From Mimachlamys varia (Eukaryota; Mollusca; Bivalvia; Pectinida; Pectinidae): a DNA stretch of 64,000 bases. A program made the position numbers and the translations under genes. Below, in pieces: positions 35,119 to 45,144 of the stretch. The notes beneath the pieces are model-generated. The model saw only the letters and a list, made by a program, of their open reading frames with translations, had not been told where the DNA came from and made no database searches. Where the stretch lies: contig OX392527.1 in the NCBI GenBank assembly GCA_947623455.1, positions 14,318,001 to 14,382,000 of the forward strand. Reading direction: 5' to 3'. How positions within the stretch are numbered: the first letter of the stretch is position 1; the number at the start of each line of letters is the position of its first letter.

Positions 35119-36884
35119 TTCACTGCGAAAACATGCTATTGTTTCTACTACGTTGTCTGGTTTATTAGATATATTTTCATAGAAATTCAAAGCATTTGGA
35201 AATGTAAATATGCACCTTTATGACTGACATTGAAGAAGTGACGTTTCCACTAAACGAACATGTTTATTTGAAAGCACACTTGGAGTTTACCGATCACGCT
35301 TGCGGACAGTCCTATCGCCTGCAAAGTCGTGCTTGTGGATATAAAGGACTGACGGTGACTCAAAATGTATTTCTACTCATTTACAGCGATGTCAAGTTGT
35401 GTTTAACGGTTCGTTCCGAAAACGATCCCACAATGCCATTTTATTGGTTGTTCAATACCTTCCTAGCCCGTATGCGGTGATAATTCATTTTCCAAATAAA
35501 TGCTTTACCCTCCAAGTTAACACTTTGGACGCGTGTCGAAATCCTGACATTTTAAAAGGAAACGTCTGACAACGGTGTGATGAACTCCTTGTTTAAGTTC
35601 TTTGAACATGAAATCTTTATAAAACACACAAAACTTCATTTGTTCCTTGTTCAGATCTATTATTTTCCGAGATGTTGAAATTATTTTCAGAAATCCAACA
35701 CTTAACTTGTTATGCTATAGTTTGTCAGACGTTGGCTGTGCACGTAGAAAAAGAATAAACTCGCTAGGTGATAATGACACTTGGAAGTTGCACTCAAGGA
35801 GTTCCGATATACAATGATCCCCGTCGCTTACTTATCTAACCCGATGTACCATTTCCGTGCCCGCCTCTACTTCACACCCTTCTAACATACTGTACGATTG
35901 ATTGTTAATGTGCTACGTGTAACAGAAAATGCTTTGTTGTGAAGAAGACAATTAGACATAGCACCCAGCACGCTCTGATGTACATATACACCCTAGTTTA
36001 AAATCATTAAACTCAATTCTGCATTGTAAAAATTGAGAAGATGAAGAAATGGCTACTGTCAGAGTTAAATGTGCGAGAGAGGGCTTGGTAATTGACATTT
36101 TTACGGCGGTCTTGCATGGAGTTAATAAAATTGCATTAACGTTGATAACATTTTATGTGACTTCTAGATGAGGACTACTCGAACGCCCCAAATAAAACTG
36201 CGGCAATCATTTTCATCTGATTGGATTAAATCTCACTAACTTATGTGTTTTAACGGATTACGAGGTGACACTCCACCCTTTGCCAGGATCCGGGGTCTTA
36301 ATCCAGCTTCGTTCCGTACATTATTCCCTTGGCGACATTCGCAAATTCTATACTGTACGGCGACGTAGCATCAGGTCACGTGGTCATGCCGCGTGTCCTG
36401 ATTGTTAATTATGTCGTCGTGAAGGCATTGTTCAGGCTGCAGCAGAATTTCAGTTTGACATCAGTTGGTACTGTTCTGTATACCACTAATGTGCTACTTT
36501 TTTCAATAAATCGTCGGAAAAATATTCGTCAAATAATCTCAAGCTCGGTATTATCAAATTTGGTATATCAATACAATTCCTCCTTGAAGGACGTTTAAGT
36601 TTGTACACTGAAATTGATTTAGTGAACCTTAATTTAAGCAATTAGGTATTGTTCAGTTTATTACAATACGGGTAAAGAAGTTACAAGCACGTGTTGGCCA
36701 TATCTATCAATGTTACAGTATCTACAGAATAAAATAAGAAGTTTCTATGCTTAATTCACAGTCTGGCCTTGGGCTACATGTCCCAACTCGACATACATAG
36801 GAAAAGCTGTGTGCCCTACATGTACTTCGGTTTACAGTAAGTATACACAGTATACAGTCCAATATACAATGTCCACCTCTGTAT
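35119..36884. other. Non-coding or unassigned stretch
   Basis: An 86-codon ATG-started frame at 35,220-35,480 has no recognisable domain and no supporting signals. The remainder is AT-rich with no array. Confidence 0.45.
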
Positions 36885-37135
36885 ATATTTACAAAATATT
36901 TATGGTCGCCATCCTTGTCTCATTGAGAAATTGCTGTTTCATCGTATGGTATCGTATACAATGTGCTCATCAGCGTGTATACGTGTGTTTGAGAAGATGT
37001 TTATATTCTCTCTTTGAGGACATGATATTTACTTGAATGTGACCTTTTACATGACAGGTGTCGTCATGAATCAGAAGGCATTTCATCTTTAACATGATTT
37101 GTTCATATTTTGCCCCTAGTTTAATCTATTTGGAG
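36885..37135 (+). mobile_element. Penelope-like element 3' tail fragment, forward orientation
   Basis: Contains TTTATGGTCGCCATCCTTGT, CTCATTGAGAAAT, TACTTGAATGTGACC, CAGGTGTCGTCATGAATCAG and TTTGCCCCTAGTTTAATC in family order. It lies directly upstream of a fuller copy in the same orientation, so two insertions or a tandem duplication are possible. Confidence 0.6.
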
Positions 37136-37139
37136 TTTA

Positions 37140-38320
37140 TATTAATGGCTTGGTCAGATTTGTTAACGATTTGTTATTCTCTTATATTTTCAAAGAGTAT
37201 ACTTACATTCTTTTACTTTTATCTTGTACACTATATATATACTATACCTCATACAAAATTGAAGGAACGTCTTCGATCTCTTGTTACGAGAGCTTTTTTT
37301 TCCAAAAAGGCGGACGACGATACAAATATATGGTAGTGAGCTATGTTGGAACATACTTTGGGGAAAACACGACAAAAGCTAAGAGGAAATATACTGAAGA
37401 AAATATAGTAAGGATGATTGAATTCCTGGTCGGAGGAAAGATTTTCCAGCAGACTGTTGGCATTCCCATGGACATGTGCCCCACTCTAAGCTGACTTGTG
37501 ATTTTTTCAAACGAGGCTGACTTTGTGAAAGAGCTAATCAGGACTGGTAACAAAAACCTTGCCAAATCTTTTGATTTCACTTTCAAATATATCGACGAAG
37601 TGTTGTCTATAAACAACAAGACGTTTGCCGACCACGTCAATCGTATATACCTTTCAGAACTTGAAATAAAGGACCCAACAGACTCTTCTACATCAGCTTC
37701 TTACCTCGATCCCTACTTTAACTACGACCAACATGGACAGCTTACTACTAAACTTTACGATAAACGTGATGATTTCCATTTTCCGATTGTGAGCTTTCCA
37801 TTTCTTGATAGTAACATCTCTACTTCTCCAACCTATGGTGTTTACATGTCGCAGTTGATTCGATATTTTAGGGCTTGCTCTAAATATCGGGATTTTCGTG
37901 ATCGATGTCGACTGCTGACAAACAAATTAACAACACAAGGATTCGAGAGATGCAGGTTGATCAGAACTATGAGCAAGTTTTATGGTCGCCGTCTTTTTCT
38001 CATTTAGAAATATTCTGTATCTTAAAATGATATGAAGTTGGACATTTTTAAGTATGCTCATTAGTGTGATTGACAATGAGACTCGGTTCTCATGTTGAGA
38101 ACTTGATGTTAACATGGATGTAACAAAGATTTACATGGCGGGTGTCGTCGATGAAGCAAAAGACGCTTACTCTTCCGGATCACCTGGTCTTATTCTCTTG
38201 TACTTTTACAAGAGTCTCCATGTTAATCTTTCCTTTGTTCATAATTCGCCCCTTGTTTAATCGATTTTGAGTTCGAATTATGATTATGTTAACGCTTCGG
38301 TATTCTCTTATTATTTCCAA
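37140..38320 (+). pseudogene. Penelope-like reverse-transcriptase pseudogene, best-preserved copy
   Basis: Forward blocks in order are YTIPHTKLKERL (about 37,240), RRYKYMVVSYVGTYF, KYTEENIVRMIEFLV, FQQTVGIPMD (motif B region), FKYIDEVLSINNKTFADH (motif C, second aspartate replaced by glutamate), DPTDSSTSASYLDPYFN, KLYDKRDDFHFPIVSFPFLD, TYGVYMSQLIRYFRACSKYR and FYGRR. The family 3' tail follows to about 38,320. A frameshift lies near 37,300 and an in-frame TGA at 37,492-37,494 splits one frame into 37,150-37,494 and 37,495-38,007. The damaged motif B, the changed catalytic residue and the stop make it inactive. The relationship to Penelope-like elements is inferred from motif layout. No endonuclease domain is visible. 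Confidence 0.7.
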
Positions 38321-39856
38321 ATATATCCGATGCCCTCTCAATGCCATACACATGTTCTGAAAAAAAAACGAAAACCCTTTGAGATAAGAAATCCCTTCTC
38401 TATATAATACTATCCTGTATCTTTCTTCATTAAAAGAGTATATTCCATGCCTTCCAAATGACGTTAAGGCCCAATGATCATAGATTTCTCCGATCTATGC
38501 CAGACGAAAAGAAAAATAATTCCATTGAAGATTATCGTGACCCATGAAATAACGAAGATAAATGTTTTGAAAAAAAAAAAATCATCGGATATCTCCATTA
38601 GCTTCTCACAGATGCTTAACGTATGGTGTTGTGATCCTAACAATAACATTCCATAAAATGTAGCTTTACAAAATTTGTTTACAATTGTAAATAACAGACT
38701 ATATTCGTTACGCGGCTCGTCTTTATTTGTAAGCCTACAACAGCAGACTTTCTTATGTAAGAAAATACGTTCACACATGAGAAATTCGCTCTCAAATTCC
38801 TCTTACATATGTAAGTCGTTCTGAATGTGTTCTCAACTTTTCCATAATGAAAACCAAGAGTACTAAATCTGTCATGTTACCGGTGCAAATATATGTTGCA
38901 TAAATTAAATAAATTATTAGTAAATACTCTAACTACCCCTCTATATACATGTAAGGTTTATCTAAGTTTACGCTCTAAATAATACCTATGTGATCCTACA
39001 CCTGGTAAAACATGTGTACACTAACCTTACCCTTTACATGAAAATTGTATGCGTACCTGATGTCTACCTTTAAAAGTACACTCTGTAGAAGTCTATATGA
39101 CTGGCTATACCTTAATGTGTAATTTGGTTATTTGCTTTTGCCTGTTGATTTAATATAAATTCCGATACACGATCACAAACATACGTTTGAGATTTGTCAG
39201 TCTCAATAAATCTGAAGGGTGATACCGAGAACTAATATGGGTTGTTTTGTGTATACCTTACACCCAAGTAAGTGAACGTTTTTTTTCTGCGGCGTTAATT
39301 ACATTGTGTGTGTCTATTGAAATGTACTATACGCAACGCTTGATTAATATCCACCCTTTTCCAGTACATTATCGAGAGTTAAAACATAATCCTACGTTTA
39401 CTTCGGTAGTGTTAATCTGTCCGAGCGCGTTCTTGGCTATTAACCATTCAATATCCTACTGAATACACCATTAGGAAAACACGTTACAGCTCGCTTACAA
39501 AGTCTGGATTGCCAAATCGTATTTGGTTAAGTACATATTAAGAAAATTCCTATTCCAGCTATTTAAACATCATAATATACAGCTTATAAAGCACCACAGA
39601 ATGATACCAGAGGCGGCCATGTCGAGCGGTCTTGGGACGTCTTGTGGTGAGATCGGACATCATCTAAAGAGTACATTGTATCTGTATTAATTGTTAGATA
39701 GGTAAGCAGACAAGATTCAAGTTATTCTAATCACTATGGCCAGTACTTACACAGATATACTGTGATCGTGATGGTAAACTAATTGTACATACGACACTTG
39801 CACAACCGGTGGGCAACATACTAGTTTACGTTAGTTGTACTTCTATCACTTCCGGT
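38321..39856. other. Intergenic stretch upstream of the membrane-protein gene
   Basis: AT-rich sequence without recognisable arrays or domains; it would contain any promoter or 5' exon of the gene at 39,857. No clear TATA box or splice site can be defended by eye. Confidence 0.45.
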
Positions 39857-40483
39857 ATGTCGATCCAAGGATGTAACTGTACAGACCATTTAGGAAATAT
39901 AACTAACGGAGACTATAACATAACGGATCGCAGACCGGAAATGGATAACAAAAGTGCATACGACAGTATCGGCGCATTGCATTTCATCGTGGCTGTAATC
40001 GCAGTGTATGGGGTGGCGGTAGTTGGTGTGTTTATATTAGGTCACTTCCGCCGCAGAGGAAAACTTGTGAACCATGACCTTGACAGGCAGGCCAACTATT
40101 TTCTTAAGCAAATGCCAACGATTCGTGAATCCTTCGAGAAGCGACAGCGGCTCTGTTCCATCCATCATCTTTTACCAAACGACCTGTCGTATGCAGACGA
40201 TAAGAAACGAATGGCGGCCCTCGGAGATGGCATACTTAAGTACATATCAGTGCCGCTACTAACAAAGGAGGACAGCGACACACTGACCAACGAGGAAACG
40301 TCACACTCGCGGGACACTGAACTGGAATTAGGAACTATTAACGTGAGATCCCCTTCCGTAAGTAGTTGGACAGAAGTCATAAAGGAAGTAGATGAGGAGA
40401 CAAACGACGATTTAGATGACGACGTGTTTATGAACAGTTGTGAGAGGACAAGCCTTGGAGTCGATATATATATAAAGAACTGA
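39857..40483 (+). CDS. Single-pass membrane protein with KCNE-like layout (208 aa)
   Basis: The best start is the ATG at 39,857 (G at -3); the frame is open further upstream, but only non-ATG codons occur there. Residues 1-42 form a probable extracellular N-terminus without a signal peptide. It has four N-glycosylation sequons in 33 residues: N7-C-T, N14-I-T, N21-I-T and N31-K-S. Residues 43-62 (FIVAVIAVYGVAVVGVFILG) are one hydrophobic membrane span, followed at once by the basic HFRRRGK. This predicts N-out, C-in topology. The cytoplasmic tail of about 140 residues is rich in Ser/Thr and Asp/Glu. KCNE potassium-channel beta subunits share this layout: no signal peptide, glycosylated N-terminus, one span and a basic juxtamembrane stretch. 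Sequence similarity beyond a Tyr-Gly...Gly pattern in the span is weak, so the family is a hypothesis. It appears single-exon. An AATAAA signal lies about 100 bp past the stop. Confidence 0.6.
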   Translation: MSIQGCNCTDHLGNITNGDYNITDRRPEMDNKSAYDSIGALHFIVAVIAVYGVAVVGVFILGHFRRRGKLVNHDLDRQANYFLKQMPTIRESFEKRQRLCSIHHLLPNDLSYADDKKRMAALGDGILKYISVPLLTKEDSDTLTNEETSHSRDTELELGTINVRSPSVSSWTEVIKEVDEETNDDLDDDVFMNSCERTSLGVDIYIKN

Positions 40484-40581
40484 GGTTGATAGGTTGTAGT
40501 GCAATGTACCTGTATGAACTAGCATTGTTATGTATGGTCTGTTCAAGTTAAATAACGCAACGGGGAAATATGTGTACAAAT

Positions 40582-40587
40582 AATAAA
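40582..40587 (+). promoter_or_regulatory. Candidate polyadenylation signal AATAAA
   Basis: A canonical AATAAA lies about 100 bp downstream of the stop codon of the membrane-protein gene, in the correct orientation. In AT-rich DNA this hexamer is common by chance. Confidence 0.35.
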
Positions 40588-41184
40588 TTACTAACATGTG
40601 ACTTAGACCTTTCCACTTGTCCACGTTGGTGCTTTTCATCATGTACCAGTGCTGTACCGACGATCACTGTGCGCCGTACCAACGGACGTGTCCAGACCTT
40701 CTGTATATAGGCTACATGCCTCACAGGTTCAGAGAGAAACGCCTCTGGAATGTGTTCAACATACTGTGCATGTACTCGTTGGCTGTGACAATTCTTTAAG
40801 AGCATTAGTATCGGCCCTGCTTTGGTACAACCATTCTCACTAACCGCCATTTAAAGGAAAACATCTTTCAGTGCTTCGGTTTATTCGATTTATTTCGCAT
40901 TTTCAAGCAAGTCGTTCTGGTTATCAGATTGTATTGTTATAAAACAAATTAGCATTGCAGGTTGTTGTTTTAATGGTCGCCTGGTCTCGGTAAAACATTT
41001 TACTGCGTGATAAATGTCCTAGAAGTGTACCATTCACGTCTGGGATAGGTAAAGCAGATGTTTTAAATCTTAGTTTGATTGGAAAATATCATGCCGTTAT
41101 ACTGTGATACTGGATGTTGCCCATTCAAATTCCTTTGCACTTTTCTCTGTTTTAGAAAGATTGATTTCCGTGACCATTTTACCT
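40588..41184. other. Non-coding or unassigned stretch
   Basis: Overlapping frames on both strands at 40,548-40,850 have no recognisable domain. Confidence 0.45.
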
Positions 41185-42462
41185 GTACCGAATATACATC
41201 GTTTATGGTTTACCTGTACCGAATATACATCGTTTATGGTTTACCTGTACCGAATATACATCGTTTATGGTTTACCTGTACTGAAGATAAATCGTTAATG
41301 GTTTACCTGTACCGAATATACATCGTTTATGGTTTACCTGTACCGAATATACATCGTTTATGGTTTACCTGTACCGAATATACATCGTTTATGGTTTACC
41401 TGTACCGAATATACATCGTTTATGGTTTACCTGTACTGAAGATATATCGTTAATGGTTTACCTGTACCGAATATACATCGTTTATGGTTTACCTGTACCG
41501 AATATACATCGTTTATGGTTTACCTGTACTGAAGATAAATCGTTTATGGTTTACCTGTACTGAAGTAAATCGTTAATGGTTTACCTGTACCGAATATACA
41601 TCGTTTATGGTTTACCTGTACCGAATATACATCGTTTATGGTTTACCTGTACCGAATATACATCGTTTATGGTTTACCTGTACTGAAGATAAATCGTTTA
41701 TGGTTTACCTGTACTGAAGTAAATCGTTAATGGTTTACCTGTACCGAATATACATCGTTTATGGTTTACCTGTACTGAAGATATATCGTTAATGGTTTAC
41801 CTGTACCGAATATACATCGTTTATGGTTTACCTGTACTGAAGATAAATCGTTTATGGTTTACCTGTACTGAAGTAAATCGTTTATGGCTTACCTGTACCG
41901 AATATACATCGTTTATGGTTTACCTGTACTGAAGATAAATCGTTTATGGTTTACTTGTATTGAAGATAAATCGTTTATGGTTTACCTGTACTGAAGTAAA
42001 TCGTTTATGGTTTACCTGTACCGAATATACATCATTTATGGTTTACCTGCACTGAAGATAAATCGTTAATGGTTTACCTGTACTGAAGTAAATCGTTTAT
42101 GGCTTACCTGTACCGAATATACATCGTTTATGATTTACCTGTATTGAAGATAAATCGTTTATGGTTTACCTGTACTGAAGTAAATCGTTTATGGTTTACC
42201 TGTACCGAATATACACCGTTTATGGTTTACCTGTACTGAAGATAAATCGTTAATGGTTTACCTTTACCGAATATACATCGTTTATGGTTTACCTGTACTA
42301 AAGTAAATCGTTTATGGTTTACCTGTACTGAAGTAAATCGTTTATGGTTTACCTGTACTGAAGTAAATCGTTTATGGTGTACCTGTACAGAAGTAAATCG
42401 TTTATGGTTTACCTATACTGAAGATAAATCTTTTATGGTTTACTGGTACCGAATATACATCT
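41185..42462. repeat. 30/31-bp minisatellite array with three unit types, about 41 units
   Basis: All units share GTTTACCTGTAC and ATCGTTTATGG or ATCGTTAATGG. The middle differs between types: CGAATATAC (31 bp), TGAAGATAA (31 bp) and TGAAGTAA (30 bp, one base shorter). The left part is mainly the first type, while the right part mixes and then favours the short type. Open frames at 41,079-41,563 rotate through the 31-bp unit and are by-products. Confidence 0.96.
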
Positions 42463-42940
42463 CTAATTGTTAACGATTAACCTATGATGATTAATTATAT
42501 CATGCGGAAACTAGCAAAAATAGGTGCATCGCATGAGTTCGTGATTTATATTACAATCATGTAAGAATTCATCATAGATTATATCAAATAATAATCGCTA
42601 AAGTCGCTTCCCTTACATATGATACAGTGAAAAAACTACGATATAAAGATATATGATCTTATCAATTTTAACTGGAGTCTTGTACAATTAATATTTTATT
42701 ATAACATTCGTTAATGGTGTCTCATATGCCAAATTTGACCGGATGTTTTATATGGTAACTCTGTATAATCATGTGTTTCAAACACTTGACACGTTGATAA
42801 ACTATTTTATTATTATTATTTATTTAGTTAACCTTGCGGTATTGGTTTTAAGTGCAAACAGGTTACATTGCTCCTGACAGAGAATTTGCTCCATCTACAT
42901 TTTGTATAATACTTCACCAGGCCAAAGTTTCATAAACTCT
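42463..42940. other. Non-coding or unassigned stretch
   Basis: AT-rich sequence, no gene or array seen. Confidence 0.5.
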
Positions 42941-42948
42941 CCTGATCT

Positions 42949-43083
42949 TAAAGAAATTCATTTAAAAATCTCCATAGGAAAGCATTACAGAGGTAATGTA
43001 AAACTGTTGAGTTAAAGTTGTTTTCAGTTTTCCTTTGTCTTGATTTGTTTTCCTATGGAGATTCTTAGAATTGCTTTAAGTTA
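42949..43083. mobile_element. Hairpin MITE-like element, about 135 bp
   Basis: The left arm TTAAAGAAATTCATTTAAAA / ATCTCCATAGGAAA matches the reverse complement of the right arm (TTAAAGCAATTCTAAGA / ATCTCCATAGGAAAA). The loop is about 65 bp. No coding capacity. Confidence 0.65.
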
Positions 43084-43614
43084 AGGTTGAAAAAACCCTA
43101 AAATATGCAATAGTCACCCTAAATTTCAATCCTCTGGTTACTAACACAATTAATGTATTCAAAGTCTATTATCAAGAATCAGAATATACAGTGTATCTAT
43201 GTAATTCAGATATATGGAACTTATACTAGGTTTACGTAGTCAATAATAAGGCATTAAGGATGATGCCTTAATTAACATTAGCTCAACAGATATATGACAT
43301 GTCAATCTCTTCAGCGAACTAACTGAATATTGCGAAATGACATTATTTAGTTCATTAATATACCTAGGTCAAGCAGGGCATGATTCCTCCTCAGTTTGGT
43401 GTAGAACGGTATATCCGTCTTAAAAGAAGATAATGATGACTCGGATAGTGTACCAAATTAATAGTAAAACGTCCTAATAACTTATTTTACTGACTTTCTA
43501 TGTGCAAAACTGTAAACCCACGGGAATAATAATCTACACAAACTTCATATAAAATATCTTCTCTAAACATTTGATGTTATATAAATGCTGGCAACTCCTG
43601 TTCATGCATTAATG
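43084..43614. other. Non-coding or unassigned stretch
   Basis: AT-rich sequence, no gene or array seen. Confidence 0.5.
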
Positions 43615-43668
43615 AATTAAAAAAAAACCGTTTGAATATATATATATACAAACGTTTTTTTTTTAATT
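43615..43668. repeat. Near-perfect AT hairpin
   Basis: AATTAAAAAAAAACCGTTTG pairs with CAAACGTTTTTTTTTTAATT around an ATATATATATATA loop of 14 bp. It resembles a cruciform-forming palindrome or a small hairpin element. Confidence 0.8.
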
Positions 43669-44387
43669 TATAAATATTTTTATTTACTGATAGAAACTCG
43701 AGCAACTGTGTTCTAACACAAGGTAAAACATGGAGGTACCCGTTCTACTGCCGATATATCTGGTCTCGAAAGATATTTGTAGTCCAACAGCGTTTTTATG
43801 GCCTAACGGTAAAAAAACATTGTTTAACAGTTTACATGTAATTATGTGTGACACTGACCGATAGGAAGAAGGCCACTGAGCCAGCAGAACGAGCTACACA
43901 AAATCATTATTGGAGTCCCCATTGAAGACCTATTGACGAAAGGTCGCTTCACGCCTTGTGTTAGCTCCTACGTAACACGGCACCAGTGATCAGCCACTGC
44001 TGATCGCGATCTGTGGCCACTCCGGCTGGACAACTTATCATCTTCTCGTTAAAAACATATTTCCCAAATAAACAGAGACAGCTTAAACAATTTCACCTGC
44101 TAACGATAGCGTGCGAGAACACGTCGCGCTAGACGGATGCCAGGACCACACGACTTACAGAGAAAGAGGCCAATAATATGAAGGTCATGCCACACCTCGG
44201 TCGGACTATCCGGCCGGTATCTGTGGTTGTTTTCAGTACCACTATAAGTGTTCCAGGTTTTCCCGTCGTAGACGTCAATTTGAGATGTACAGCACAACGA
44301 TTCAATATATATAGAGAGACTAACACTGATGTTCATGTATTACGTTTATTAAACGAGGATTATATACTATTTAAATATATATATTTA
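43669..44387. other. Unassigned stretch with one repeated flank
   Basis: A segment near 43,679-43,711 (TATTTACTGATAGAAACTCG / AGCAACTGTG) recurs in direct orientation at about 45,113-45,144, just outside the large palindrome. It may be a truncated further copy of the same element. No recognisable coding sequence. Confidence 0.4.
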
Positions 44388-45098
44388 TATAAGGAGCCGC
44401 CCATTCGTTATAGAATATAATGGAAGTATTGTTAACTGTTTGTAAACACTGCAAATAACTGTTGTTGTTAGACTGTCGTGCAATTCTCAAACTAAACATC
44501 AACATTTCCGATAATTAAGATATTAATCAACCCCTAGATGCTAGTTTCGTTTCCTCTAACGATAATTTCTCCATCGTATGGACGGCTTTTAAGACGACCG
44601 GTAACTTTTTTAAGCAGTCGGCCATGGCCGTACACATGTGTGTGGTCACGATACCGCACCGAATAAAAAAATAAATAATGTTTATCATTCAAATAAAATA
44701 CATAATGACGATTATGAAGTCCATCAAATTATAAAAAATGCAATTTACATTCCAGATGCTCATTTATAATTCAGCATGTATTTTATTTGAATGAAAATCC
44801 GAACGGCTTTGTGACCTCGCATACAGATGTACGTGTACGACTATGGCCGACTGTTTAAAAACAATTGCCGGTCACCTCATCTTAAACAACCGTCCATACG
44901 ATGGAGAAATTCACGTTAGATAACTAGCATCTACGAGTTGATTAATATATAAATTATCGGAAATGTTGATGTTTAGTTCGAGAACTGCACTACAGTTTCA
45001 CAACAAGTAAATTATATGTAATGTTTACAAACAGTTGAGAAATAACGTTGGTATACTTTCATTACATTCTGTTATGGGCGGCTCCTTATTTACATACA
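44388..45098. mobile_element. Large imperfect palindrome, about 710 bp
   Basis: The two halves are inverted copies with small differences. Paired blocks from the outside in: ATAAGGAGCCGCCCAT (44,389), AACTAAACATCAACATTTCC (about 44,490), TAGATGCTAG, TTTCTCCATCGTATGGACGG (about 44,567), AAGCAGTCGGCCAT and TTCAAATAAAATACAT. Each has its reverse complement in the same order between about 44,780 and 45,098. The centre is near 44,743 with little loop. No transposase is seen. This fits a foldback or long MITE-type element, or an inverted duplication of a shorter element. Confidence 0.8.
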
Positions 45099-45144
45099 TA
45101 TCTTATATATTATTTACTGACAGAAACTCAAGCAACTGTGGTGA

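Noticed and set aside
35220..35480. 86-codon ATG-started frame
   Set aside because: No recognisable domain, no signal peptide and no transcription signals; length is within chance expectation.
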